From NCBI GenBank assembly GCA_001765415.1, contig CP017245.1, positions 1,550,001 through 1,614,000 of the forward strand: DNA of 64,000 nucleotides. Reading direction: 5' to 3'. The stretch comes from Candidatus Melainabacteria bacterium MEL.A1. GTDB lineage: Bacteria > Cyanobacteriota > Vampirovibrionia > Gastranaerophilales > Gastranaerophilaceae. Of the stretch, positions 35,205-43,213 are shown in pieces. The notes beneath the pieces were generated by a model. The model worked only from the letters and a program-made list of their open reading frames with translations, was not told the DNA's origin and made no database searches. Numbering within the stretch: position 1 is the stretch's first letter; each line of letters starts with the position of its first letter. Position numbers and translations under genes: made by a program.

Positions 35205-35678
35205 ATGAAAATAGCTATTTATCCGGGAAGTTTCGATCCCGTTACAAAAGGACATATTGATATATTAAAAACTGCAACAGAGATTTTTGATAAGGTGATA
35301 ATTGCCGTTGCGCATAATTCTGCAAAAGTTGGTTTTGTACCGGTTGAAAAGAGAGTTGAACTAATAAAAGAGAGCGTTAAAGACATGCCAAATGTTGAGG
35401 TTGATGCTTTTGAAGGCTTGACTATTAATTACGCAAAAGAAAAAGGGGCTACGGTTTTGATTAGAGGGTTGCGTGCTGTTTCTGATTTTGAATATGAAAT
35501 GCAATTATCTCAAGCTAATAGTGCGTTGGCAAGCGAAATTAAAACAGTGTTTTTAACGACAAAACCAAAATATAACTTTATTTCATCAAGCACAATCAAG
35601 GAAATTTATCTTAATAATGGCGATGTTTCAAAGTTTGTGCCGGAACCGGTTTATGAATACTTGAAGTCTAAAAAATAA
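35205..35678 (+). CDS. coaD: Pantetheine-phosphate adenylyltransferase
   Basis: 157 residues. Fourth step of CoA synthesis (dephospho-CoA from 4'-phosphopantetheine). YPGSFDPVTKGHIDIL is the nucleotidyltransferase T/HxGH motif, with IRGLRAVSDFEYEMQ and YNFISSSTIKEI. ATG 35205 follows AGAGGAAA. Confidence 0.97.
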   Translation: MKIAIYPGSFDPVTKGHIDILKTATEIFDKVIIAVAHNSAKVGFVPVEKRVELIKESVKDMPNVEVDAFEGLTINYAKEKGATVLIRGLRAVSDFEYEMQLSQANSALASEIKTVFLTTKPKYNFISSSTIKEIYLNNGDVSKFVPEPVYEYLKSKK

Positions 35679-35794
35679 AATTATCTATGTTGTATATAAA
35701 ATGTTAATTTATGTAGCTTTCAGAATAATAAACTATTTGACAATTAATATACGCTTATGTAGAATGTTATTAGAGTAAGAAAGGTATATGTGTC

Positions 35795-36400
35795 ATGCAA
35801 CAACAGAATGGTGTATATGATTTATTAAAAATGCTAGAAATCGCTTTGGAGGAAGGTTTTCCTATCATTCCAAGAAAATATACTGTTGTAAAAACAAAAG
35901 AGATTGAAGCATTAATTGATAGAATTTATGCGTCTTTGCCGGTAGAAGTTCAAGAGGCAAGGGCATTTTTAAGACGTAGAGAAGAACTTCAAATTGAGGC
36001 GCAACAAAAAGCTGAAAAAATTATTGCTGATGCTCAGGCAGAAGCAGATAGAAAATTGTCAGAAGCTGATTTTATTAAAGCATTGGAACGTGAAGGAGTT
36101 AGGATAAGAACTCAAGTTCAACAAGAATGCGAAGAAATCAAGCGTAAAGCAATGGAAGAAGCTGAAGGTATTCGTGCGCAAGCAACTGAAGATGCTTTGA
36201 AAACAAAAGAAGGTGCAGAGCTTTATGCAGAACAAGTTTTGACTAACCTTGAAAAGAATTTGACACAACAACAACAGATTGTAAAAAATGGTCAGGTATA
36301 TATGGAACAGTTAAGAGCTGATTCCTACGGTCAGTATGATATTCCAACTTCTTACTCTACTGAAAGACCGCAACAAACATCTGATTTTGTAATTAAATAG
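35795..36400 (+). CDS. DivIVA/ATPase-B-like coiled-coil protein
   Basis: 201 residues. Short N-terminal region (LLKMLEIALEEGFPIIPRKY), then a long charged helix rich in Ala, Glu and Lys (about 50-165; AQQKAEKIIADAQAEADRKL) and a polar tail ending DFVIK. Resembles DivIVA-type or F-ATPase subunit-b-type coiled coils. No membrane segment. Possibly a scaffold in division or cell-pole organisation; function not proven. Confidence 0.6.
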   Translation: MQQQNGVYDLLKMLEIALEEGFPIIPRKYTVVKTKEIEALIDRIYASLPVEVQEARAFLRRREELQIEAQQKAEKIIADAQAEADRKLSEADFIKALEREGVRIRTQVQQECEEIKRKAMEEAEGIRAQATEDALKTKEGAELYAEQVLTNLEKNLTQQQQIVKNGQVYMEQLRADSYGQYDIPTSYSTERPQQTSDFVIK

Positions 36401-36422
36401 GTTGTTGAAAATATTTAAACTA

Positions 36423-36453
36423 AATCAGTCGACTTAACTAGTCGGCTGATTTT
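36423..36453 (+). terminator. Terminator
   Basis: AATCAGTCGAC-TTAACTA-GTCGGCTGATTTT (one G-T pair). Confidence 0.65.
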
Positions 36454-36605
36454 GCTTATAGTTTGTTAACAATGTGTTTGCAATTTATTTTGTTTGTTTT
36501 ATCATAATAGTGTAAGCCGATTTGATTAGAATGTGAGTTCATCACATTCTTTTTTAAAGGGCATAAACCAATAAGTTAATTAATAATTATAAAGGAATAA
36601 AAACT

Positions 36606-36773
36606 ATGGGTATCAAAGGAAAAAATGACAGAATGGTAGTTCTTGCATGTGAAGATTGTAAAGAAAGAAACTACACAACTACTAAAAACAAAAAAAATAT
36701 TAAAGAAAGACTTGAGTTGAATAAATATTGCCCAACTTGCAAAAAACATACAACTCACAAAGAAACTAAATAG
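36606..36773 (+). CDS. rpmG: 50S ribosomal protein bL33
   Basis: 55 residues, [18 protein letters not shown] onward. Carries both Cys pairs (CEDC and CPTC), so the zinc-binding form. AAAGGA upstream. Start of the common rpmG-trnW-secE-nusG-rplK-rplA order. Confidence 0.95.
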   Translation: MGIKGKNDRMVVLACEDCKERNYTTTKNKKNIKERLELNKYCPTCKKHTTHKETK

Positions 36774-36885
36774 CGTGAGCGAGCTGAGGGCGAAGGCTGG
36801 TGTTGGCTTTGGTAACAAAGGTAAGCAGAGCCGTAGACCCGTTAAAGGCGAGCGAACAAGATTATGGGGAGAATATCCCCGCTGA

Positions 36886-36958
36886 GCGTCCTTAGTTCAG
36901 TTGGTAGAACGTCGGTCTCCAAAACCGGATGTCGAGGGTTCGAGTCCTTCAGGGCGCG
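36886..36958 (+). tRNA. trnW: tRNA-Trp (anticodon CCA)
   Basis: Acceptor GCGTCCT/AGGGCGC (one G-T), D-arm GTTC-AGTTGGTA-GAAC, anticodon arm TCGGT-CTCCAAA-ACCGG with CCA, T-arm GAGGG-TTCGAGT-CCTTC. No encoded 3' CCA, unlike the tRNA-Asp at 18250. Lies between rpmG and secE as in many bacteria. Confidence 0.95.
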
Positions 36959-36986
36959 ATTTTATAAAACATAAGGAATCAGATTT

Positions 36987-37211
36987 ATGATAGGTGCAGA
37001 AAATCAAATGCCGGCATGGCTTGAAAAATTAGCTAATTCAGTTAAAACATATTTTAGAGGTGTTAGAACTGAGTGGGGTAAAATAACATGGCCGGAAAGC
37101 CGACAAGTAGTAGCGGAAACAGTTTTTGTTGTCGCTATTGTTTTCGTGTTTACTGTTGCTGTCTATTTGATGGATATAATTTTTAAAAGTTTACTCGGAT
37201 TTATAAAGTAA
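36987..37211 (+). CDS. secE: Preprotein translocase subunit SecE
   Basis: 74 residues. One C-terminal transmembrane helix (about 42-66) preceded by the SecE amphipathic motif FRGVRTEWGKITWPESRQVV. Stabilises SecY in the inner membrane. Followed 26 nt later by nusG. Confidence 0.95.
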   Translation: MIGAENQMPAWLEKLANSVKTYFRGVRTEWGKITWPESRQVVAETVFVVAIVFVFTVAVYLMDIIFKSLLGFIK

Positions 37212-37237
37212 TTCGGTAAAAGAATAAAAGGTGGCTT

Positions 37238-37864
37238 ATGACTGAAAAAGAAAAATCTATGAAAGAACAATTAGATGAAGATAAAGCTCAAGAAGCAGTA
37301 GAGCAAGAAGCTGAAAACACTGCAAAGGAAGCTAAGAAAAAGCAAAAACGCTGGTACATTGTTCATACTTATTCAGGATATGAAAACAAGGTAAAAGTAA
37401 ACCTTGAAAAACGTATTGAATATATGAACATGGGCGACAAAATCTTCAGAATTGAAGTTCCTCAAAAAACAGTTACTCAAATGAAGGGTGGCAAAAAACA
37501 GGAACGTGAAGAAAAAATCTTTCCAGGATATGTTCTTGTAGAAATGATTATGGATGAAGATAGCTGGTATGTTGTAAGACACACTTCCGGTGTTACAAAA
37601 TTTGTAGGTTCTGCTAAAAAACCTATTCCGGCTAGAGATAGCGAAATTAAAAAGATTATTAATCGCTCAACTTCAACTCAACAAAAAATTGAACTTGACG
37701 TTAAAGCTGGTGACAAGGTTAGAATTACATCTGGACCATTCGCAGACTTTGTTGCTGATATTATTGAAGTTTATCCGGATAAATCAAAAATTCGTGCAAA
37801 TGTTTCAATCTTCGGTCGTGAAACTCCGGTTGAACTTGAATATAAACAAATTAATAAATTATAG
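37238..37864 (+). CDS. nusG: Transcription antitermination factor NusG
   Basis: 208 residues: an acidic/Lys-rich extension of about 35 residues, the NGN domain (RWYIVHTYSGYENKVKVNLE, then FPGYVLVEMIMDEDSWYVVR) and a C-terminal KOW domain (AGDKVRITSGPFADFVADI). Couples RNA polymerase with Rho or the ribosome. AAAGGTGG precedes the ATG. Confidence 0.97.
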   Translation: MTEKEKSMKEQLDEDKAQEAVEQEAENTAKEAKKKQKRWYIVHTYSGYENKVKVNLEKRIEYMNMGDKIFRIEVPQKTVTQMKGGKKQEREEKIFPGYVLVEMIMDEDSWYVVRHTSGVTKFVGSAKKPIPARDSEIKKIINRSTSTQQKIELDVKAGDKVRITSGPFADFVADIIEVYPDKSKIRANVSIFGRETPVELEYKQINKL

Positions 37865-37951
37865 TGAGTAGTGAACTGTGAATAGTGAATGGTTCAATAA
37901 TAAAAAGTAAAGAACTACTCACAATTTACCACTCGCTATTCATAAATATGT
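37864..37951. repeat. Heptad repeat with inverted partner
   Basis: GTGAGTAGTGAACTGTGAAT (37864-37883) and AGTGAATGG face ACTACTCACAATTTACCACT and CGCTATTCAT. Same family as 8684-8803. Sits between nusG and rplK. Confidence 0.65.
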
Positions 37952-37992
37952 ACAAAACATGTGGAAGGATTTTTTGCTATAGTCGGTAAAAA

Positions 37993-38012
37993 CCGTTAGT
38001 ACCACAAAAGGA
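37993..38012 (+). promoter_or_regulatory. Shared rplK/rplA leader motif, copy 1
   Basis: CCGTTAGTACCACAAAAGGA, immediately before the rplK start and including its ribosome site. 17 of 20 bases match the copy at 38554-38573. Confidence 0.5.
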
Positions 38013-38019
38013 GAAAAAA

Positions 38020-38448
38020 ATGGCTAAAAAAGTAGTAGGAAAAATTAAGCTTCAAATTGAAGCTGGTAAAGCAAATCCATCACCACCGGTTGGTCCAGCA
38101 TTAGGTCAACATGGTGTTAATATCATGGATTTCTGTAAGCAATTCAACGCTAAAACAGAATCTCAAGCTGGTTATATTATTCCGGTAATTATTGATGTTT
38201 ACGAAGATAGAAGTTTCTCATTCGTAATCAAATCACCTCCAGCTCCTGTTCTTATTAAGAAAGCTTTAAACCTTCCAAAAGGTTCAGCAGTTCCTAACAA
38301 AGACAAAGTTGGTGAAATTACAGAAGCTCAGCTTGAAGAAATTGCAAAAATAAAAATGAACGACTTGAATGCAACAACTATGGAATCTGCCGTTAAGATG
38401 ATTAAAGGTTCTTGCAGAGCTATGGGTGTTACAGTAAAAGAAGGTTAG
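38020..38448 (+). CDS. rplK: 50S ribosomal protein uL11
   Basis: 142 residues. Stalk-base protein, normal length. Motifs [34 protein letters not shown] and the C-terminal [17 protein letters not shown]. Separated from rplA by a repeat element. Confidence 0.98.
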   Translation: MAKKVVGKIKLQIEAGKANPSPPVGPALGQHGVNIMDFCKQFNAKTESQAGYIIPVIIDVYEDRSFSFVIKSPPAPVLIKKALNLPKGSAVPNKDKVGEITEAQLEEIAKIKMNDLNATTMESAVKMIKGSCRAMGVTVKEG

Positions 38449-38466
38449 ATGGAAGGAACTTAAAAA

Positions 38467-38537
38467 CTCTCGCCCTTTGGGGAGAGAGGAGATTTTGTTA
38501 GCGAGCTGAGGTGAGTTTACAAAATCGAGAGAGGGGT
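38467..38537 (+). repeat. CTCGCCC repeat element, copy 1 (between rplK and rplA)
   Basis: CTCTCGCCCTTTGGGGAGAG hairpin, then GATTTTGTTAGCGAGC...GAGTTTACAAAATC as a second inverted pair, ending GAGAGGGGT. About 68-71 bp; other copies at 49884, 57684 and 63893. Confidence 0.75.
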
Positions 38538-38553
38538 TAGCCCCCTAGATGTT

Positions 38554-38573
38554 CCGCTAATACCACGAAAGGA
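38554..38573 (+). promoter_or_regulatory. Shared rplK/rplA leader motif, copy 2
   Basis: CCGCTAATACCACGAAAGGA just upstream of the rplA start; see copy at 37993. Confidence 0.5.
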
Positions 38574-38584
38574 AAATTTAAAAA

Positions 38585-39310
38585 ATGAGTAAATTAACTA
38601 AAAAACAAAAGAAAATGCAGGAAATGTTGGAAGGCTTCGTTCAACCGGCTACTGCAGTAGATACAATTAAGAAATTGAAAGAAATTTCTAAAGAAGTTTC
38701 TAAATTTAATGAAACAGTTGAATGCCACATGAGATTAGGTATTGATGTTCGTCAAGCAGACCAACAAATCAGATCAACAGTTGTATTACCTGCAGGTTTG
38801 GGTAAAACTGTTAAAGTTTGTGTTATCGCAAAAGGACCTAAAGCAACTGAAGCAACTGAAGCTGGTGCTGATTTTGCAGGTGCTGAAGAAATCATTGAAA
38901 AGATTTCTGGCGGTTGGTTTGACTTTGATACATTGATTGCAACTCCTGACTGTATGGGTATGTTAGGTAAATTAGGTAGAGTGTTAGGTCCAAAAGGCTT
39001 GATGCCAAACCCTAAAACTGGTACAGTTACAATGGACGTAGCAAAAGCAGTTAAAGATGCTAAAGCTGGTAAAGTTGAATACAGAGCTGACAAACAAGGT
39101 ATGATTCACTGCCCAGTTGGTAAAATTGAATTTAGCGAAGAAGACTTGTTGAAAAACTATGCAACTCTTGCTGATGCAATTTTGAGAGCAAAACCAGCTT
39201 CTGCAAAAGGTACATTTGTAAAATCAATTTACCTATCAACTACAATGGGACCTGGTATTAAATTAGATCCTAAAAACTTTGCAGCTGAAGTAAAAGACTT
39301 GATGGCATAA
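38585..39310 (+). CDS. rplA: 50S ribosomal protein uL1
   Basis: 241 residues. 23S rRNA and mRNA-binding L1 stalk protein. Motifs [40 protein letters not shown] and [21 protein letters not shown] terminator follows, so rplJ-rplL are not in this unit. Confidence 0.98.
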   Translation: MSKLTKKQKKMQEMLEGFVQPATAVDTIKKLKEISKEVSKFNETVECHMRLGIDVRQADQQIRSTVVLPAGLGKTVKVCVIAKGPKATEATEAGADFAGAEEIIEKISGGWFDFDTLIATPDCMGMLGKLGRVLGPKGLMPNPKTGTVTMDVAKAVKDAKAGKVEYRADKQGMIHCPVGKIEFSEEDLLKNYATLADAILRAKPASAKGTFVKSIYLSTTMGPGIKLDPKNFAAEVKDLMA

Positions 39311-39331
39311 GTTGTTAAATTTAAAGAATTG

Positions 39332-39360
39332 AAAGCACTCCTTTTAGGGGTGCTTTTTTT
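39332..39360 (+). terminator. rplA terminator
   Basis: AAAGCACTC-CTTTTAG-GGGTGCTTTTTTT. Confidence 0.8.
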
Positions 39361-39583
39361 AGTCGAGAAAATCTTTGAAAAAATCTTTAATATTAATATT
39401 GAGGGCATTTGCAATTTTTAAAAACTGGTAAATTGTGGGACATTGCAATCCTCTTTCAACGTATCCGATGTAAACAGAAGAACTGTCTATTTTTTCTGCG
39501 AGTTGTTCTTGGGTTAGTTTTTTTCTAACTCTGGCAATTTTAAGTTCCATGCCATATTTTTCTTGAAATTCTTGCTTATTCAT
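39359..39583 (-). CDS. XRE-family regulator paired with prepilin E
   Basis: 74 residues, a single Cro/CI HTH: LKIARVRKKLTQEQLAEKID, SSSVYIGYVERGLQ and LKIANALNINIKDFFKDF. Divergent from prepilin E at 39675 with an inverted repeat in the shared region; probably its regulator. Related in layout to the protein at 29010-29231. Confidence 0.88.
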   Translation of the reverse strand: MNKQEFQEKYGMELKIARVRKKLTQEQLAEKIDSSSVYIGYVERGLQCPTIYQFLKIANALNINIKDFFKDFLD

Positions 39584-39629
39584 TTGTCAATTATAAATAC
39601 TTGACAAACTTTGCTCAAATAATTATAAT
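39584..39629. promoter_or_regulatory. Promoter of prepilin E with overlapping inverted repeat
   Basis: TTGTCAA (39584-39590) and TTGACAA (39601-39607) are inverted copies. The second arm contains the -35 box TTGACA (39601-39606); a 17-bp spacer and TATAAT (39624-39629) follow. Near-consensus promoter that a bound repressor would block. AACTATAGTT (near 39640) is a further palindrome. Confidence 0.7.
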
Positions 39630-39674
39630 TAAATAAACTAACTATAGTTATTATTTTATAACAAAGGAGATATA

Positions 39675-40457
39675 ATGAAATTAAAGTTTTACGCATTTAC
39701 TCTCGCAGAAGGTGCTACGCACGTAGCCCATTGGAATAATTCTCGTAAAATAGCTTTTACATTGGCGGAGGTTTTAATCACTCTTGGTATAATTGGAGTT
39801 GTTGCAGCACTGACTATTCCTACACTTATGGCAAATCATAGAAGGCAAGTTGCTGAAACAAGGCTAGAAAAATTTTATACTACAATCAATCAGGCAGTGA
39901 AGATGGCTGAAGTTGATTATGGTGATATGACACAGTGGGAACCTCGTGAAAATAAATATGAGAAAGATGAAAATGGAAATGACGATAAAACTAAGGAATT
40001 GCCAAATACGGAATATTGGCAAAAATATTTTTTGGCATATATGAAAACATTAAAAGTTGAACCTTACGGGCATAACTCAAGTTGCTTGTTAGCATATTTG
40101 CCTGATGGAAGTGTTGTAAATTTTGCTAACGGTTCTATTCAATTTTGGCCAAGTGCTAAAGACTTTAAATTTTTGGTAAATGAAGATACTGGAAAAATTA
40201 AAAATGATATGGAAAATTCCGGTGTGAAGTATTTTACATTTTTCTTTTATCCATCAGGTACACAAGAGGCTAATAAATATCATTATAAAAAAGGAGTTGA
40301 GCCATATAAATGGAACTGGGATGGGACAAAAGAAATGTTGTTAAATGATAATGGAATAGGTTGTAAAAAACAAGTTAGTAATGAACGGGCATATTGCACA
40401 GCACTAATCCAAATGAACGGTTGGAAAATTCCGAAAGATTATCCGTTGCGTTTTTAG
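39675..40457 (+). CDS. Prepilin E with duplicated AFTLAE motif
   Basis: 260 residues from ATG 39675 (AAAGGAG upstream). Residues 7-12 AFTLAE, the spacer GATHVAHWNNSRKI, then AFTLAEVLITLGIIGVVAAL. The C-terminus, GVEPYKWNWDGTKEMLL then NGWKIPKDYPLRF, matches the remnant at 51791-51961, defining a subgroup distinct from A/1882 and B/C. Divergent from an XRE regulator. Which AFTLAE is processed is not clear from sequence. Confidence 0.85.
   Translation: MKLKFYAFTLAEGATHVAHWNNSRKIAFTLAEVLITLGIIGVVAALTIPTLMANHRRQVAETRLEKFYTTINQAVKMAEVDYGDMTQWEPRENKYEKDENGNDDKTKELPNTEYWQKYFLAYMKTLKVEPYGHNSSCLLAYLPDGSVVNFANGSIQFWPSAKDFKFLVNEDTGKIKNDMENSGVKYFTFFFYPSGTQEANKYHYKKGVEPYKWNWDGTKEMLLNDNGIGCKKQVSNERAYCTALIQMNGWKIPKDYPLRF
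39708..39754 (+). repeat. GATHV box, copy 2 (47 bp, in frame)
   Basis: GAAGGTGCTACGCACGTAGC through CTCGTAAAATAGC, with the perfect palindrome GCTACG-CA-CGTAGC. Matches 2543-2589 at 42 of 47 bases. Confidence 0.75.
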
Positions 40458-40461
40458 ATAG

Positions 40462-40490
40462 TTGAATTTCATTCATATTTTGCTTATAAT
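40462..40490 (+). promoter_or_regulatory. kdsA promoter giving a leaderless transcript
   Basis: TTGAAT (40462-40467), 17-bp spacer, TATAAT (40485-40490); the kdsA ATG begins at 40497, about where transcription should start. No ribosome site. Confidence 0.7.
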
Positions 40491-40496
40491 TTTCAT

Positions 40497-41318
40497 ATGA
40501 GTATTAAGAAAATAAAATTGAGAGACTTTGAAATTGGTGGTAACAAGTTGACTATAATTGCCGGTCCTTGTGCTGCTGAAAGTCAAGCAATCCTTGATGA
40601 AACAGCTCAAGGTTTAAAGGAAATTACAGAAAAATTAGGCATAAATTATATTTTCAAGTCATCTTTTGACAAAGCTAATCGTTCATCTATTTATTCTTAT
40701 AGAGGACCGGGAATGGAAAAAGGGCTTGAAATGTTGCAAAATGTGAAAGACAAGTTTGATTTGCCGATTGTGACAGATATTCATACTCCAGATCAAGCTG
40801 AACCCGTAAGTAAAGTTGCTGATATTTTGCAAATTCCTGCGTTTTTGTGCAGACAAACTGATTTGTTAGTAGCAGCTGCAAAAACAGGAAAAATAGTAAA
40901 CATCAAAAAAGGACAATTCTTGGCTCCTGATCAAATGGGAAATTTGGTTAAAAAAGTTGAAGAATGCAACAATGAACAAGTTTTGTTGACAGATAGAGGT
41001 AGCTCATTTGGTTATAACAATTTGGTAGTTGATTACAGAGGAATTCCGATTATGCAAAGATTTGGCTATCCTGTAGTTTTTGATGCTACTCACAGTGTTC
41101 AACTTCCGGGAGCTAATGGTACTTCATCCGGTGGTGATAGAACTTTTGTTCCACCTCTTGCAAAAGCAGCTATGGCAGTTGGTGCAGATGCTCTGTTCTT
41201 TGAAGTTCATCCAGATCCTGATAATGCTAAGTCAGATGGACCGAATATGGTTCCGCTTGATAAGGCAGAGGAATTATTTAAAATTTGCAAAGAAATCTTC
41301 GAATTGGTGAGAGCGTAA
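40497..41318 (+). CDS. kdsA: 3-deoxy-8-phosphooctulonate synthase
   Basis: 273 residues. Makes KDO 8-phosphate from arabinose 5-phosphate and PEP for lipopolysaccharide core, so the cell is expected to have an LPS-type outer membrane. Motifs: IIAGPCAAESQAILDET, FKSSFDKANRSS, PIVTDIHTPDQ, DRGSSFGYNNLVVDYRG and FDATHSVQLPG. Apparently leaderless. Overlaps the next gene by TAATG. Confidence 0.96.
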   Translation: MSIKKIKLRDFEIGGNKLTIIAGPCAAESQAILDETAQGLKEITEKLGINYIFKSSFDKANRSSIYSYRGPGMEKGLEMLQNVKDKFDLPIVTDIHTPDQAEPVSKVADILQIPAFLCRQTDLLVAAAKTGKIVNIKKGQFLAPDQMGNLVKKVEECNNEQVLLTDRGSSFGYNNLVVDYRGIPIMQRFGYPVVFDATHSVQLPGANGTSSGGDRTFVPPLAKAAMAVGADALFFEVHPDPDNAKSDGPNMVPLDKAEELFKICKEIFELVRA

Positions 41319-41935
41319 TGATTATCAAACAATTTATAGCAGGATTAATTGAAAATAATATGTACCTTGTTATGGATGAAAAATCACATGATGCGGTGCT
41401 TATTGACGCTCCTCAAGATATTCCTGAGCTAAAAAAGGTTGTTGATGAATTAGGCGCAAATGTTAAATATATCTTGATTACTCACGGACATTTTGATCAT
41501 ATTATGGGCTTAAATTCTTTGAAAAAAACATTGAATGCTCCTGCCGTAATTTGTAAAGATGATCTTGCTATTTCTGATAACGTGAATGAGTTTACAAGAC
41601 TTTTCGGAGTACCAGATATTGTTCCTCCTACTTACGAAAAATTTGTAAAAGATGGAGATGTTTTGGATGTCGGAGATATGCAAATTAAAGTAATTCAAAC
41701 TCCAGGTCATACAGAAGGTGGTGTTTGCTACCTAATTGGTGAAAATTTGTTTTCTGGCGATACTTTGTTTAAACAAAGTGTAGGCAGAACTGATTTGTTC
41801 GGTGGAAATTTAGAAAAAATCAGGCACAGTGTGAAAGAGGTGTTGTTTAAATTGGATGAAAATATTAAAGTTTTTCCGGGACACGGACCAATTACGACAA
41901 TTGCTTACGAAAAAAAATATAATGAAATAATTTAG
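41318..41935 (+). CDS. MBL-fold metallo-hydrolase (glyoxalase II-like)
   Basis: 205 residues from the ATG that overlaps the kdsA stop. Zinc motif THGHFDHIMG (H-x-H-x-D-H), then TPGHTEGGVCY, FSGDTLF and FPGHGP: the full metallo-beta-lactamase set in glyoxalase II-like spacing. Substrate not defined; coupling to kdsA is probably only transcriptional. Confidence 0.9.
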   Translation: MIIKQFIAGLIENNMYLVMDEKSHDAVLIDAPQDIPELKKVVDELGANVKYILITHGHFDHIMGLNSLKKTLNAPAVICKDDLAISDNVNEFTRLFGVPDIVPPTYEKFVKDGDVLDVGDMQIKVIQTPGHTEGGVCYLIGENLFSGDTLFKQSVGRTDLFGGNLEKIRHSVKEVLFKLDENIKVFPGHGPITTIAYEKKYNEII

Positions 41936-41947
41936 AAGGTAATAAAA

Positions 41948-42982
41948 ATGAAAGAACAACTAGAAAAAATATTTGCAAATGCAACGGAAGATTTGGCAAA
42001 AGCTACTTCTATTAACGATATTGAGGAAATTCGTGGTAAATATTTAAGCCGTAAGGGTGAATTTAACGAAATTAAAAAAAATTTAAAAAACTTGTCTAAC
42101 GATGATAAACGAATTGTTGGTTCTTTGGCAAACGAGATTACCAAAAAGCTTGAAGATGGTTTGAAAGCAAAACATGACGAGTTTTATAGAAAAGAATTGA
42201 ACGAAAAATTGAAACAGGAAAGAATTGATGTTACTCTACCTGGAAAATATACTCAAATGGGCAGAGTTCATCCGTTGACTTCTACTACAAATGAAATTAC
42301 CGCTATTTTTCAAAGCTTAGGTTTTTCAGTTGTTCCGCAAGCCAATGCACCGGAAGTTGAAACAGAATATTTTAATTTTGATGCGTTGAACGTTCCGAAA
42401 GATCACCCTGCACGTGATGTTCAAGATACTTTCTATACAGAAATTGCGAAAAACGTTGTTTTGAGAAGTCAAACTTCTAACGCACAAATTCATGCAATGG
42501 AGGGTAAAAATCCGCCTATTAGAATTATTTCTCCGGGTAGAGTTTATAGAAACGAAAATATTAATGCTCGTAAGAATAACTTCTTCCACCAAATTGAAGG
42601 TTTGTATGTTGATAAAGACATTACTTTCGGTGATTTGAAAGGTGTTTTGAATGAATTTATCAGAACATATTTTGGTGCAAGCAGACCAACAAGATTTAGA
42701 AGCAGTTTCTTCCCATTCACTGAACCATCTGCAGAAGTTGATGTTCAATGTATAATGTGTGAAGGTAAAGGTTGCAGAACTTGTTCCGGCACCGGTTGGT
42801 TAGAAGTTTTGGGTTGCGGTATGGTTGATCCGAACGTCTTACGTGGTGTTGGAATTGACCCTGATGTTTATACCGGATTTGCTTTCGGTATGGGTGTAGA
42901 AAGATTGGCAATGTTAAAATACGCAATCGACGATATAAGATTGTTCTTCAACGACGATGTGAGATTTTTGAAACAATTCTAA
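41948..42982 (+). CDS. pheS: Phenylalanine--tRNA ligase alpha subunit
   Basis: 344 residues. N-terminal coiled coil (1-90) and class II catalytic core: HPLTSTTNEITAIFQSLGF, RNENINARKNNFFHQIEGLY, FFPFTEPSAEVDVQC and GCGMVDPNVLRGVGID. It contains a CxxC pair (CEGKGCRTC) before motif 3. The beta subunit gene pheT is not adjacent; a terminator follows pheS. Confidence 0.97.
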   Translation: MKEQLEKIFANATEDLAKATSINDIEEIRGKYLSRKGEFNEIKKNLKNLSNDDKRIVGSLANEITKKLEDGLKAKHDEFYRKELNEKLKQERIDVTLPGKYTQMGRVHPLTSTTNEITAIFQSLGFSVVPQANAPEVETEYFNFDALNVPKDHPARDVQDTFYTEIAKNVVLRSQTSNAQIHAMEGKNPPIRIISPGRVYRNENINARKNNFFHQIEGLYVDKDITFGDLKGVLNEFIRTYFGASRPTRFRSSFFPFTEPSAEVDVQCIMCEGKGCRTCSGTGWLEVLGCGMVDPNVLRGVGIDPDVYTGFAFGMGVERLAMLKYAIDDIRLFFNDDVRFLKQF

Positions 42983-43000
42983 TAAGAATGAGTGTATAAA

Positions 43001-43028
43001 AAAAGACCTCGTTTGAGGTCTTTTTTTT
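43001..43028 (+). terminator. pheS terminator
   Basis: AAAAGACCTC-GTTT-GAGGTCTTTTTTTT. Confidence 0.85.
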
Positions 43029-43213
43029 ATTTGTAAATATCTTTGATGTAATAGAAATAGGCATTTGACATACATATTAGCCTATAATAGTTAAATTGAG
43101 TAAGTTTTTGAAAAGTTTAAGAAAGTTGTGATATAAGTAAGCACCCATCCCTACCTTCCCTCGCAAGGGAAGGAGTTATGTCTTATTTTTCATAGAAAAA
43201 TTCCATTCACATC

